In this document: positions 16,995 through 27,663 of the stretch, one piece after another
Numbering within the stretch: position 1 is the first letter of the stretch
Layout: each line of letters begins with the position of its first letter
NCBI RefSeq assembly: GCF_002797935.1
Contig: NZ_PGER01000001.1
Span: 2,356,001 to 2,420,000 of the forward strand
Direction: 5' to 3'
DNA length: 64,000 bases
Origin: Flavobacterium sp. 1
GTDB taxonomy: Bacteria; Bacteroidota; Bacteroidia; Flavobacteriales; Flavobacteriaceae
The notes under the pieces: model-generated
The model's input: only the letters and a program-made list of their open reading frames with translations
Database searches by the model: none
Told to the model about the DNA's origin: nothing
Program-made: the position numbers and the translations under genes

Positions 16995-18512
16995 ATGCCT
17001 CGCATCACCTTATTACTTTTAACTGGAATTCTGCTTTCTTTTTGTTCCTGCCGCAGTGATTTCGATACTGTTGCCAGTACAGGTGATTTAGCTTTTTCAA
17101 AAGATACGGTATATTTGGATACGGTTTTCACCAATTTGAGTTCCAGTACATACACTCTAAAAGTTTATAACCGTTCCAAAAACGACATTACTATTCCGGT
17201 TATAAAATTCAACAAAGGTCTTAACTCAAAATACAGAATGTCGGTTGACGGCGCTCAGGGAAATCAAGGCAAGATGTTCGAAAACGTTACGCTATTAGCC
17301 AAAGACAGTCTGTACATTTTTATAGAAACAACTGTCGAAAGTAGCAACACTACTCCAACAGAATTTCTAAACACAGATCAAATAGAATTCGACAGCGGTG
17401 CCAATCTTCAAAAAGTGGAATTGGTAACTTTAGTTCAAGACGCAGTTTTATTGTATCCCAACCGCAATGCTGACGGAACAACCGAAACACTCCCAATTGG
17501 CGATGAAAAAATAAGTGGTTTTTATTTAGACAAAAATGACCCGATTCATGGTGATGAACTTCATTTTACAAACAAAAAAGCATACGTAATTTACGGATAC
17601 GCGGCCGTTCCCGAAGGCGAAACCGTCACTTTTGACCCCGGAGCAAGAGTATATTTTCATGCCAATTCAGGTCTTATTGTATCCAAAAATTCATCATTAC
17701 ATATCAACGGAACAAAATCTACAACTGATAAACTGGAAAGCGAAGTAATTTTCAGTAGTGACCGCCAGCAGCCTGATTTTGCTTATATTCCCGGACAATG
17801 GGGAACAGTTTGGCTGCAGAATGGAAGCACCAATAATACTATTCAAAATCTTACTCTGAAAAATGCTACCGTCGGGTTATTAATCGACGGCAATAACGGA
17901 ACAACAGTATCACTAAAAAATACTCAGATTTACAACTGCACTCATTACGGAATTCAAGGCAAAAATGCCTTTATTGAAGGAGAAAATATTGTTGTCAACT
18001 ATACAGGACAAGCCAGTCTGGCGTGTACGTATGGAGGAAATTACAAATTTACCCACAGTACTTTCAATAACAATTGGTCAAGCCCGGAACAGCTCGCAGT
18101 GTATATCAGTAATTACAGCAATAGTACCACTCCAGAAACCAAAGACCTTACAGGGGCTACATTCAACAATTGCATCATTTATGGATCATATTCCAATGAA
18201 ATGCTTTTAAGCAAAAAATCAGAAGCTGCTTTTATATACCAATTCAACAATTGCCTGATTAAGTCCAATAAAAACAAAGAAGCTGATTATCTATTCGAAA
18301 CCGATCCTATACATTACAACGCTATTATTCTCAACAAAGACCCAAAATTCTTTAATCCCAACATCAATAATTTTAACATAAACAATTCTTCTCCCGCTTT
18401 CGCAAAAGGAAATTCGGCTTATTTAATTCAGCTTGATATTCTGGGAATCAGCAGAACACTTCCGCCAGATTTAGGAGCTTATCAAAACATGCCTTTTCCA
18501 AAAACAAAGTAG
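16995..18512 (+). CDS. Predicted surface lipoprotein with parallel beta-helix region
   Basis: The 505-residue protein has a lipoprotein signal (LLLLTGILLSFCSC). The N-terminal half has an immunoglobulin-like stretch (FTNLSSSTYTLKVYNRSKND). From about residue 215 there are repeated short strands typical of a right-handed beta-helix: YFHANSGLIV, LTLKNATVGLLIDG, THYGIQG, NNCIIYGSY. Specific function is not known. It is probably exposed on the outer membrane and monocistronic. Confidence 0.7.
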   Translation: MPRITLLLLTGILLSFCSCRSDFDTVASTGDLAFSKDTVYLDTVFTNLSSSTYTLKVYNRSKNDITIPVIKFNKGLNSKYRMSVDGAQGNQGKMFENVTLLAKDSLYIFIETTVESSNTTPTEFLNTDQIEFDSGANLQKVELVTLVQDAVLLYPNRNADGTTETLPIGDEKISGFYLDKNDPIHGDELHFTNKKAYVIYGYAAVPEGETVTFDPGARVYFHANSGLIVSKNSSLHINGTKSTTDKLESEVIFSSDRQQPDFAYIPGQWGTVWLQNGSTNNTIQNLTLKNATVGLLIDGNNGTTVSLKNTQIYNCTHYGIQGKNAFIEGENIVVNYTGQASLACTYGGNYKFTHSTFNNNWSSPEQLAVYISNYSNSTTPETKDLTGATFNNCIIYGSYSNEMLLSKKSEAAFIYQFNNCLIKSNKNKEADYLFETDPIHYNAIILNKDPKFFNPNINNFNINNSSPAFAKGNSAYLIQLDILGISRTLPPDLGAYQNMPFPKTK

Positions 18513-18701
18513 TTTGTAACTGACTTCCGACTATAAACTCGTAATAATCTTATTTTAATACATCAGAAAAAACATAATTTTATCACCTTTTCTTAACCTC
18601 TTATAATAGAAAAAATTATATTTTTGTTTATATTTAAAATTAAAATTCTGATAATCAATATTTTAATTTAAAAAAACTTAAACAACCTAATTTTTTAAAT
18701 T

Positions 18702-20543
18702 ATGAAAAAAATTTACTCCTTATTATTTCTATTATCCTTTACAATTGGAATAGCTCAAATTCCAAGTGGCTATTACAGCACAGCTACTGGTTCGGGATAT
18801 ACCTTAAAAACCCAACTTTACAATATCATCAAAGGACATACCGATAACGGTTATGCAGGTTTATACACAACCTATCAAACATCTGATATTGATAATTTTT
18901 ACGAAAACGACGGAACTGTTTTAGACATGTATTCTGAAAAACCATCTGGGACAGACCCTTATAATTATTCTCCTGGTACAACCCAAAGATGTGGAAACTA
19001 TGCAGCCGAAGGAGATTGCTACAACAGAGAACACATTATACCGCAATCCGTATTCAATGAAGCATCACCAATGGTTGCAGACGCCCATTTTATAACACCG
19101 ACTGACGGAAAAGTAAACGGACAGCGATCAAACTATCCACATGGAACCGTTTCGACTGCAACATGGACTTCTTTAAATGGCGGAAAACTAGGTTCAAGCG
19201 GTGTTTCAGGCTATACAGGAACTGTTTTCGAACCAATAAATGAATTTAAAGGAGACATTGCAAGAATGTATTTCTATTTTGCAACGCGTTATGAAAATAC
19301 GGTTTCTACTTACTCCTATGCTATGTTTGATGGTTCAAGCAACAAAGTGTTCACAACAGCATTCCTAAATATGCTATTGGCTTGGAATACACAAGATCCA
19401 GTAAGCGCAAGAGAAATCGCTAGAAATAACGCTATTTATGCTCGACAAAACAACAGAAATCCTTTTATTGATCACCCAGAATATATACAAGCCATTTGGG
19501 GAGGAACAACTTCAGATACACAAGCACCAACTACACCAACAAATTTATCCGCTGCAACTACAACAGCAACATCAGTTACCTTGAATTGGTCAGCTTCAAC
19601 CGATAATGTTGGGGTAACAGGTTACAATGTTTACATGAATAACTCTTTAAAAACAACTGTCACCACATTAACAGCGACCATATCTGGACTGACAGCCTCA
19701 ACCGCTTATTCTTTTTATGTAAATGCAAAAGATGCAGCAGGAAATACATCAGCATCGAGCAATACCGTATCGGCCACAACAAACAGTGGTGGGTCTACAG
19801 CAACAGAACTTCTTTTCTCAGAATATATTGAAGGTTCATCTAATAATAAGGCTTTGGAAATTGCAAACATGACAGGAGCGGCAATTAATCTATCAACATA
19901 CACAATCAAAAAACAAACCAATGGCGCAGGTGCTTGGAGTACTGGTTTAAGTTTATCCGGAACATTGAATAGTGGCAGTAAATTTACCATTGTTAATAGT
20001 TTAATTGCTTCAACTTGTTATTCAATAAGCGCAGCCAATATTTCAACAACTGCTACCGAATTAACCTTTAATGGAAATGATGCTGTAGGTTTGTTTAAAA
20101 ATGGAGTACTTATTGACATTATTGGAACTTTTAATGGTGGAACGGCAAACTTTGCTGCCGACGTAACATTGAGAAGAAAATCTACAATCACTGCTCCGAG
20201 CACAACATTCAACCTGTCTGCCCAATGGGATTCTTTTACCACAGATACCTGTAGTAACCTTGGAAGTAAAATAAGCAACAAAGCAACAAAAGAAGAAATA
20301 ATTTCGGAACCCGATGGCATTGCATTATTTCCAAATCCTTCGAATGGTGAATTCACCATTTCTTATAATAATTCCAACAAAACATATACTGTCAAAATAT
20401 TTTCTATGTTAGGTCAAACAGTTTATAGTAAAGAAAATATAAAACAATCTACTATACAAATAAGCAATCTGCCAAAAGGAATTTATTACGTCAAAATAAT
20501 CGATGATTCAAAAACCACTAATAAAAAGATAATAATCAACTAA
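18702..20543 (+). CDS. T9SS-secreted endonuclease I with FN3 and lamin-tail domains
   Basis: The 613-residue protein has a signal peptide (LLFLLSFTIGIAQ). The endonuclease I domain spans about 20-270 with catalytic CYNREHIIPQSVF and DAHFITPTDGKVNGQRSNYP. Then comes a fibronectin type III domain (about 278-362, TPTNLSAATTTATSVTLNW), a lamin-tail-like domain (about 370-500, LLFSEYIEGSSNNKALEI) and a C-terminal type A sorting domain (about 535-613, ALFPNPSNGEFTISY ... IYYVKIIDD). It is predicted to be exported by the type IX system and to degrade extracellular DNA/RNA for nutrients. Confidence 0.9.
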   Translation: MKKIYSLLFLLSFTIGIAQIPSGYYSTATGSGYTLKTQLYNIIKGHTDNGYAGLYTTYQTSDIDNFYENDGTVLDMYSEKPSGTDPYNYSPGTTQRCGNYAAEGDCYNREHIIPQSVFNEASPMVADAHFITPTDGKVNGQRSNYPHGTVSTATWTSLNGGKLGSSGVSGYTGTVFEPINEFKGDIARMYFYFATRYENTVSTYSYAMFDGSSNKVFTTAFLNMLLAWNTQDPVSAREIARNNAIYARQNNRNPFIDHPEYIQAIWGGTTSDTQAPTTPTNLSAATTTATSVTLNWSASTDNVGVTGYNVYMNNSLKTTVTTLTATISGLTASTAYSFYVNAKDAAGNTSASSNTVSATTNSGGSTATELLFSEYIEGSSNNKALEIANMTGAAINLSTYTIKKQTNGAGAWSTGLSLSGTLNSGSKFTIVNSLIASTCYSISAANISTTATELTFNGNDAVGLFKNGVLIDIIGTFNGGTANFAADVTLRRKSTITAPSTTFNLSAQWDSFTTDTCSNLGSKISNKATKEEIISEPDGIALFPNPSNGEFTISYNNSNKTYTVKIFSMLGQTVYSKENIKQSTIQISNLPKGIYYVKIIDDSKTTNKKIIIN

Positions 20544-20562
20544 TTAAAAGTTTAATGCCATT

Positions 20563-20591
20563 AAAAAAAGCGACATAATTGTCGCTTTTTT
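20563..20591 (+). terminator. Terminator after the nuclease gene
   Basis: AAAAAAGCGAC pairs with GTCGCTTTTTT across a TAATT-type loop and continues as a T run. Confidence 0.85.
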
Positions 20592-20618
20592 TTTATTCCT
20601 TTTTTAATCTTAATTAAC

Positions 20619-20626
20619 TAAATTTG
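20619..20626 (+). promoter_or_regulatory. purL -7 element
   Basis: TAAATTTG matches TAnnTTTG and lies 30 bases before the purL start. No riboswitch-like structure is visible between them. Confidence 0.5.
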
Positions 20627-20655
20627 CACCGTTAAATACAACAAACTACACAACA

Positions 20656-23600
20656 ATGATCCATTTCTTTGAAAACCAAAGCAAAACTGTTTTTGCAGTA
20701 CAAACGCAAAACGAAATTTCGGCTCAAGACATTTCAAAACTCAACTGGCTTTTTGCAGATGCAAATAAAATAGAAAAATCCGTTTTATCGGATTTTTTTG
20801 TTGGACCACGCGCCGCTATGATTACCCCTTGGAGTACCAATGCGGTAGAAATTACTCAGAATATGGGAATTTCAGGAATCATTCGCATTGAAGAGTTCCA
20901 GAAAGCAACGGCTGATTTCAATGATTTCGACCCTATGCTTTCGCAAAAATATAGCGAGTTGAATCAAGATATTTTCACGATTCACATTCAGCCAGAAGCT
21001 ATTTTAGAAATTGATGATATTGCTGCGTATAACAAATCTGAAGGATTATCATTGAGTTCAGAAGAAGTAGAATATTTGGATAATTTGGCAACCAAATTAG
21101 GAAGAAAATTAACGGATTCAGAGATTTTTGCCTTCTCTCAAGCCAATTCAGAGCACTGTCGCCACAAGATTTTCAACGGAACTTTTGTTATTGACGGAGT
21201 AGAAAAAGAAACTTCTCTTTTCAAATTAATCAAAAAAACATCTCAGGAAAATCCTAACGATATTGTTTCGGCTTACAAAGACAATGTGGCTTTTGTAAAA
21301 GGACCAAGAGTACAGCAATTTGCTCCAAAAACCGCCGACAAACCGGATTTTTACGAAATAAAAGAATTTGATTCGGTTATCTCTTTAAAAGCAGAAACAC
21401 ATAATTTCCCAACAACCGTGGAGCCTTTCAACGGAGCTGCAACAGGATCTGGAGGAGAAATTCGTGACCGTTTGGCTGGAGGGCAAGGTTCATTGCCAAT
21501 GGCAGGAACTGCAGTTTACATGACTTCATATTCTCGTTTGGAAGAAAACAGACCATGGGAAGATGCTGTAACCGAAAGAAAATGGCTGTACCAAACTCCA
21601 ATGGATATCTTGATAAAAGCTTCAAACGGAGCTTCAGATTTTGGAAATAAATTTGGACAACCGCTTATTACTGGTTCGGTTTTGACTTTCGAACATGAAG
21701 AAAACAACCGTAAAATTGGTTACGATAAAGTAATTATGCAGGCTGGTGGAATTGGTTACGGAAAATTAGATCAAGCTATCAAACACAAACCACAAGAGGG
21801 AGACAAAATCGTTATCCTTGGCGGAGAAAATTATAGAATTGGAATGGGTGGAGCTGCGGTTTCCTCTGCTGACACAGGAGCTTTTGGTTCAGGAATTGAA
21901 TTAAATGCGATCCAACGCTCCAACCCAGAAATGCAAAAACGTGCTGCCAACGCCATTCGTGGTTTGGTAGAAAGCGACAATAACCCTATTGTTTCTATTC
22001 ACGATCACGGAGCAGGTGGCCACTTAAACTGTCTTTCGGAATTGGTGGAAGAAACTGGAGGATTAATCGATTTGGACAAATTGCCTGTTGGCGACCCTAC
22101 CCTTTCAGCAAAAGAAATCATTGGTAACGAATCACAAGAAAGAATGGGATTGGTTATTGGTAAAAAAGACATCGACATTCTACAAAGAATTGCAGACAGA
22201 GAACGCTCTCCAATGTACCAAGTTGGTGATGTAACTGCTGATCATCGTTTTACTTTCGAATCAAAAAGTACAGGTTTAAAACCAATGGATTATGCTTTGG
22301 AAGATTTCTTTGGAAGTTCGCCAAAAACGATAATGACAGACAAAACCATCGATTACAACTATGGTGGTTTAGAATATAACGTAAAAAACATCGCAACATA
22401 CCTAGAGCAAGTGTTGCAATTAGAAGCTGTTGCCTGTAAAGACTGGCTGACCAACAAAGTTGACCGTTGCGTTGGTGGTAAAGTAGCCAAACAACAATGT
22501 GCGGGACCATTGCAATTGCCTTTGAATAATGTTGGCGTAATGGCTTTGGATTATCAAGGAAAAGAAGGAGTTGCAACCTCAATTGGACACTCTCCCATCG
22601 CCTCTTTAATTGACCCTGTTGCAGGAACAAGAACAGCAATTGCAGAGTCATTGTCCAACATCGTTTGGGCTCCGATTAAAGACGGATTGAAAGGAATTTC
22701 TCTTTCGGCCAACTGGATGTGGGCTTGTAAAAACGAAGGTGAAGACGCTCGTTTATACGCTGCTGTCGAAGCTTGTTCAGAATTTGCAATCGAATTGGGA
22801 ATCAATATTCCAACTGGAAAAGATTCACTTTCGATGAAGCAAAAATATCCAAACGACGAAGTAATCGCACCTGGAACGGTAATTATTTCGGCTGGGGGAA
22901 ATTGTATCGATATTCGAAAAGTGGTAGAACCTGTTTTACAAAAAGACGGCGGATCAATTTATTATATCAATTTGTCTCAAGACGACTTCAAACTTGGAGG
23001 TTCTTCATTGGCACAAACATTGAATGCCATTGGAAACGAAGCGCCAACCATTAAAGATGCTTCTTTCTTTAAAAATGCATTCAATACATTACAGGAATTG
23101 ATTTTAGACAATCAAATCTTAGCTGGACACGATATCGGAAGCGGTGGTTTGATTACTACTTTATTAGAAATGTGTTTTGCTGATGTAAATTTGGGAGCTA
23201 AAATTGATTTCTCTGTTTTTGAAGAAAAAGACATCATCAAATATCTTTTTGCAGAAAACATTGCGGTAATTTTCCAAGCCAATTCAGATGAAGCGGTTGA
23301 AGCTAAATTAAATGCAAATGGAGTTGCTTTCTATAAATTAGGAACTGCAACTACAGAAGCGACTTTAGACTTTGGCCCATGTAAATTAGATATTGCGAAA
23401 TACAGAGACATTTGGTTTAAAACCTCTTTCTTGTTAGACCAAAAACAAGCTAAAAACGGAACAGCCCAAGCACGTTTCGACAATTATAAAGACCAAGTAT
23501 TAAACTATACTTTCCCAACTCATTTTACAGGGAAAAAACCTGTGATCGACGCTTCAAAACCAAGACCGAAAGCAGCAATTATCCGCGAAAAAGGAAGTAA

Positions 23601-24312
23601 TTCCGAGCGTGAAATGGCGAATGCAATGTACTTAGCAGGATTTGATGTAAAAGATGTTCACATGACCGATTTGATTTCGGGACGTGAAACTTTGGAAGAT
23701 ATTCAGTTTATTGGAGCTGTTGGAGGATTCTCGAATTCAGATGTTTTGGGTTCTGCCAAAGGTTGGGCGGGAGCTTTCAAATACAACGAAAAAGCAAACA
23801 CAGCATTGAAAAACTTCTTCAAAAGAGAAGACACTTTATCTGTTGGAATCTGTAACGGCTGTCAGTTATTTATGGAATTGGAAGTGATTAATCCCGAGCA
23901 TGAAGTTCACGGAAAATTACATCATAATGAAAGTCACAAACACGAAAGTATTTTTACTTCTGTAAAAATTCAGGAAAACAAATCGGTGATGCTATCTACT
24001 TTGGCAGGAAGCACATTAGGCGTTTGGGTATCGCATGGTGAAGGAAAATTCAATCTGCCATACGCCGAAGATCAATACAATATTGTTGGAAAATACGGTT
24101 ACGAAGGATATCCTGCTAATCCAAATGGATCTGCTTTCAATACTGCAATGATGTGTGATACAACAGGCCGTCACTTGGTAATGATGCCGCATATTGAACG
24201 TTCTACTTTTCAATGGAACTGGGCACATTATCCAAAAGACAGAAACGATGAAGTTTCGCCTTGGCACGAAGCTTTTGTGAATGCGAGATTGTGGATCGAA
24301 AAAAATAATTAG
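20656..24312 (+). CDS. purL: Phosphoribosylformylglycinamidine synthase (large, single-chain)
   Basis: The 1218-residue single-chain FGAM synthase contains SQANSEHCRHKIFNG, AETHNFPTTVEPFNGAATG and DHGAGGHLNC, and the second AIR-synthase-like half has GHDIGSGGLITTLLE. The C-terminal glutamine amidotransferase has nucleophile Cys in GICNGCQL and His-Glu in MPHIERS. It catalyses the fourth step of purine synthesis. The gene is complete and has its own promoter and terminator. A diverged second copy of its last 41 codons occurs 3.1 kb downstream (27412-27543). Confidence 0.96.
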   Translation: MIHFFENQSKTVFAVQTQNEISAQDISKLNWLFADANKIEKSVLSDFFVGPRAAMITPWSTNAVEITQNMGISGIIRIEEFQKATADFNDFDPMLSQKYSELNQDIFTIHIQPEAILEIDDIAAYNKSEGLSLSSEEVEYLDNLATKLGRKLTDSEIFAFSQANSEHCRHKIFNGTFVIDGVEKETSLFKLIKKTSQENPNDIVSAYKDNVAFVKGPRVQQFAPKTADKPDFYEIKEFDSVISLKAETHNFPTTVEPFNGAATGSGGEIRDRLAGGQGSLPMAGTAVYMTSYSRLEENRPWEDAVTERKWLYQTPMDILIKASNGASDFGNKFGQPLITGSVLTFEHEENNRKIGYDKVIMQAGGIGYGKLDQAIKHKPQEGDKIVILGGENYRIGMGGAAVSSADTGAFGSGIELNAIQRSNPEMQKRAANAIRGLVESDNNPIVSIHDHGAGGHLNCLSELVEETGGLIDLDKLPVGDPTLSAKEIIGNESQERMGLVIGKKDIDILQRIADRERSPMYQVGDVTADHRFTFESKSTGLKPMDYALEDFFGSSPKTIMTDKTIDYNYGGLEYNVKNIATYLEQVLQLEAVACKDWLTNKVDRCVGGKVAKQQCAGPLQLPLNNVGVMALDYQGKEGVATSIGHSPIASLIDPVAGTRTAIAESLSNIVWAPIKDGLKGISLSANWMWACKNEGEDARLYAAVEACSEFAIELGINIPTGKDSLSMKQKYPNDEVIAPGTVIISAGGNCIDIRKVVEPVLQKDGGSIYYINLSQDDFKLGGSSLAQTLNAIGNEAPTIKDASFFKNAFNTLQELILDNQILAGHDIGSGGLITTLLEMCFADVNLGAKIDFSVFEEKDIIKYLFAENIAVIFQANSDEAVEAKLNANGVAFYKLGTATTEATLDFGPCKLDIAKYRDIWFKTSFLLDQKQAKNGTAQARFDNYKDQVLNYTFPTHFTGKKPVIDASKPRPKAAIIREKGSNSEREMANAMYLAGFDVKDVHMTDLISGRETLEDIQFIGAVGGFSNSDVLGSAKGWAGAFKYNEKANTALKNFFKREDTLSVGICNGCQLFMELEVINPEHEVHGKLHHNESHKHESIFTSVKIQENKSVMLSTLAGSTLGVWVSHGEGKFNLPYAEDQYNIVGKYGYEGYPANPNGSAFNTAMMCDTTGRHLVMMPHIERSTFQWNWAHYPKDRNDEVSPWHEAFVNARLWIEKNN

Positions 24313-24330
24313 AAAATTTTAAATATTTTT

Positions 24331-24359
24331 AAAAGCGTTGTTCGGTGGACAACGCTTTT
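24331..24359 (+). terminator. purL terminator
   Basis: AAAAGCGTTGT (24331-24341) pairs with ACAACGCTTTT (24349-24359), followed by T residues. Confidence 0.85.
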
Positions 24360-24473
24360 TTATTTAAATATCAAACATAGGTTAATATCCTAATATTTAA
24401 ATACTATTTTTAATTCCGATTCCATACAAGAATATTCCTCATTTGCTTCCTAAGAATTCACGAAAAATTTTCA

Positions 24474-27251
24474 CTATTCTTTTATTATTTTTTTAGTAAA
24501 TACCAGGCCGTTTTGAGTAACGATTTTTAATAAATAAACAGAAGGGATAAGATTTGAAAGGTCAATTTTTGAACTGTAATAACTTTCAATAATACAGCCC
24601 TTGATATCGTAAATCTTTACTGTTTTAATCGTATCATTATTGAATTCCTGAATATTGATGATTGACTTCGTTGGATTTGGATATATATGTAAAGATTCTA
24701 AGTGTACATCCTTGCTATTAGAATCCTTTGTATTCAAGATATATTTCTCCAATTCATACTTATGAACAAATGCTCTTGACCATCTATAATCTAAATATGT
24801 AGCAAAATGCTGACCTTCACCGCCGACGATAACTAAATTATTGTTGGTATCTAAATCAGAATCTTGCCAAGTGTAATTATTAATCCTGTATGTATTCAAT
24901 ACATTTCCGAATTCATCAATTATTTTCAAGACATAATTATCAAGATTCTCCATATAGTTTACAATCAATTTATTGTCTTTTTTTAAAACAGAAGCAAATC
25001 TAAGATCGGCCAAATCATTATTTATTTTCGCATAAAGTGATAAATCATAATTGTAAATGGTAATATTGCCTTTTTGATTGAATGCAAAAATTTTTTTGTT
25101 ATCGGTAAATGTCATTTTAGTCAACTCATCATTCACATTGATAAAACTATATTCATTATCAAGTGTTATTTTATGCAATTGCTTTGAATAACTAGTACTA
25201 AAGAACAAGGTCCCTTCATCATTAATAGCAATATTATAGGGTGTCCCATCTGAGGCGCTGATATTAAGATTTACCACAAAATCGATAAGTTTATTTTTGT
25301 ATACATATAATTTTGGATGGATGGAATAATCATGATAATCTTCAGAATACATATACGTATAGGATACTCCATCTTTAGATATAAATGAACCCCAATACAT
25401 AACATTTAAAGGAAACTGTTGTTTATCTAATAATTGTCCATTTTTGGAATCAAAGACATAAATTGAGCTTATTTTATCGGTCGTGTCTGAAATAAGAATA
25501 GGTCCCGAAGCCAAAACTAAATTGCCGCTATTATCAAAATAGATTTCTTTTTGTGGATAAGAAGGTATTTGAAAAAGTATTTTTCCTTCTTTTGATATTT
25601 TAAGCAATTCGTAATCCCAAGCCGAAACGGGTCCAGAAACGAATAAATCATCTTCAGAATTGCATAATATTTTAAATTCATAATTAGCAAAATTAATTTT
25701 TGGAATTTCCAATGTCCATAAAAGCTTTAGTTCTGAATTGTATTTATCTACAAAATATTTCTGTGGCGCATGTGCTCCTCCAAGTGCCCCATTTGTATCT
25801 CCATAATCTTCAATTCTAGCCACATAATAATTATTTTTAGAATCAATAATTAACCTTCCATTGTATGCCATTGAAGTGTCCACGCCCGAATAAAAATAGG
25901 TGTTTATTAGCCTGTCCGGACTAATTTTATTGATATGAATATTTAACTCAGAATCATAGTCCGAATTTGGGAACATTTTATCATAACTTGTTTCCGCAGT
26001 AATAAGTGTTGAATTATCCACTTTACAAAAATCATTAATCGTATTTTCAGACCCAATGAATTCATTGATAAGAACTAAGGATTCGTCAAACAATTTAAAT
26101 CGTCCATTTTCGGTCAATACCAATATTGTGTGGTCACTGAGTTGCTTTACCTGGTACACATAGGTAGAATTTACCGTAATATTATTGACTATAGTTCCTT
26201 CCGCATCATATTCAATCATATTTAGAGTAGCTAAATCCGCTCCTCCAGTTGTTTTTTTATTATTTAAAAAGCAATAATTACCTTTTGCGTTAAAAAAGGT
26301 CAATACTTTTTCATGGTCAAATCCCGATGGTGAATTTACAGTAAAAGAAATAGCACCAGATGGATTTGTTTTGATTAATTTAAATTTCTTATCTACACCG
26401 TATTGGTTAAATAAGTAAACATCATTGTTATCAGCTATTTGAATTTCTTCTCTATTATTGTAAAAATAATCTTTAGAACCTAAAACACTGGTAAACGGAT
26501 AAGTAGCTACCGATTTGCTGTTTATTATTTTCAAAAAATATTCATGTCCATTGGTCTTTACGTTTTGTCTACTATATTTTAAATAATAATTACCCTCTTT
26601 GTAACTAAAATCAAAACTTAAACCAGTAAAGTTTGCAAATTCATCACCTAAATCATCCCTTGTAAATTTTTCTAAGACTTCACCATTTTTTCCAATCGCG
26701 TAAAAATCAAATGTTATGATGGTATGGGTTGCATTCTCCGTCCCATGTATAATATGTAAAATGTTTTTCTCGTCTAAAAAAGAATTTTGATATCTATAGT
26801 CATAATTCTTGGGTTGCTTTAAGTCATCAAAATCAAATTCCCATAATAAATTCCCCATGGTATCATATTTAACAGCAAACAAAATACCGTTTTGTTCAGA
26901 TGCATTTGATGCTATGCTTACACCTACCGTGTAAATATTATTTTGAGTGTCTACAAAAGTCTTTAGCGGGAAGTCAATTGACAATTGAGTAGCTATAGAT
27001 TTTCTTTTTTGCCAGATTACTTTTAAATTTGGGTCAAGTTTTGTGGTTAACAAATCCGTAAAAGTGGAATCACTTTCTGTGCTAGCACTTATGATTATAT
27101 TTCCCTCGCTATCAATTTTTGAGGAATGGGATTTGTCTTTACTTGTATGCTTATGAGAGCCTAAAGAAGTAGTTTTAAATGGGACTAATAAATCTTGGGA
27201 AAATATATTTGTGAAAGATAACAGAAAAAAAATTAATAAGTGTTTTTTCAT
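24474..27251 (-). CDS. Large secreted T9SS-sorted protein, beta-propeller-like
   Basis: The 925-residue protein has a signal peptide (LLIFFLLSFTNIFSQ) and many short YxxD/N-type strands suggesting beta-propeller or repeat structure. A C-terminal type A sorting domain (about 850-925: LHIYPNPTKSIINI ... KTVKIYDIKG ... VYLLKIVTQNG) directs it to the type IX secretion machinery. I see no catalytic motif, and the function is unknown. It lies on the opposite strand between purL and the displaced purL 3' end, so it appears to have been inserted there. Confidence 0.8.
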   Translation of the reverse strand: MKKHLLIFFLLSFTNIFSQDLLVPFKTTSLGSHKHTSKDKSHSSKIDSEGNIIISASTESDSTFTDLLTTKLDPNLKVIWQKRKSIATQLSIDFPLKTFVDTQNNIYTVGVSIASNASEQNGILFAVKYDTMGNLLWEFDFDDLKQPKNYDYRYQNSFLDEKNILHIIHGTENATHTIITFDFYAIGKNGEVLEKFTRDDLGDEFANFTGLSFDFSYKEGNYYLKYSRQNVKTNGHEYFLKIINSKSVATYPFTSVLGSKDYFYNNREEIQIADNNDVYLFNQYGVDKKFKLIKTNPSGAISFTVNSPSGFDHEKVLTFFNAKGNYCFLNNKKTTGGADLATLNMIEYDAEGTIVNNITVNSTYVYQVKQLSDHTILVLTENGRFKLFDESLVLINEFIGSENTINDFCKVDNSTLITAETSYDKMFPNSDYDSELNIHINKISPDRLINTYFYSGVDTSMAYNGRLIIDSKNNYYVARIEDYGDTNGALGGAHAPQKYFVDKYNSELKLLWTLEIPKINFANYEFKILCNSEDDLFVSGPVSAWDYELLKISKEGKILFQIPSYPQKEIYFDNSGNLVLASGPILISDTTDKISSIYVFDSKNGQLLDKQQFPLNVMYWGSFISKDGVSYTYMYSEDYHDYSIHPKLYVYKNKLIDFVVNLNISASDGTPYNIAINDEGTLFFSTSYSKQLHKITLDNEYSFINVNDELTKMTFTDNKKIFAFNQKGNITIYNYDLSLYAKINNDLADLRFASVLKKDNKLIVNYMENLDNYVLKIIDEFGNVLNTYRINNYTWQDSDLDTNNNLVIVGGEGQHFATYLDYRWSRAFVHKYELEKYILNTKDSNSKDVHLESLHIYPNPTKSIINIQEFNNDTIKTVKIYDIKGCIIESYYSSKIDLSNLIPSVYLLKIVTQNGLVFTKKIIKE

Positions 27252-27411
27252 AATTTTATGGGAGTAATTATAATGGATTTGGTAGAAACTATAAGCAACA
27301 AATATAAATATTTTAGATGACTATTCATACATTTAACTTATTTGAAAATTTCGTATTAAATCACTTTTTTAAGTTACAAATTGCTCTCTACAAAATCATC
27401 ATTAAATAATT

Positions 27412-27543
27412 ATACCACATATTGAGCGTTCTACTTTCCAGTGGAACTGGGCGAATTATCCAAAACACAGAAATGACGAGGTTACTCCATGGCATGAAGC
27501 TTTTGTGAATGCCAAAAAATGGATTGACAATACTAATAAATAA
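27412..27543 (+). pseudogene. Displaced, diverged 3' end of purL
   Basis: From CAT at 27418 the plus strand encodes HIERSTFQWNWANYPKHRND and continues to WIDNTNK and a stop at 27541. It matches the last 40 residues of the intact PurL, with mostly synonymous changes plus a few substitutions (H/N, D/H, S/T, RL/KK). There is no start codon and no upstream coding region. The remnant keeps its own terminator (27575-27599). It is xenologous rather than a recent duplicate, because the two copies differ at many third positions. Confidence 0.88.
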
Positions 27544-27574
27544 GACTTTAAAACTAAAGTTTTTCAAATAAAAC

Positions 27575-27599
27575 CCGTCTCTGGATATTTTAGAGACGG
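27575..27599 (+). terminator. Terminator retained after the purL remnant
   Basis: CCGTCTCT (27575-27582) pairs with AGAGACGG (27592-27599), followed by T6. Confidence 0.8.
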
Positions 27600-27663
27600 T
27601 TTTTTCATGAAGTTTTGTTTGATCTTGCTTTCTTTTTAATCATAACAAAAAAGCTAAATACCT

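Noticed and set aside
20592..20655. Purine riboswitch before purL
   Set aside because: The 64 bases hold a promoter element and no conserved three-way-junction sequence.
22250..22651. 133-aa minus-strand ORF and other ORFs antisense to purL
   Set aside because: They lie inside the strongly conserved purL frame, have low-complexity Leu/Gln-rich sequence and no promoter: shadow frames.
24313..27420. Integrase-mediated island using purL as attachment site
   Set aside because: There is no integrase in the segment, and the two purL ends are long and diverged rather than short identical att repeats.
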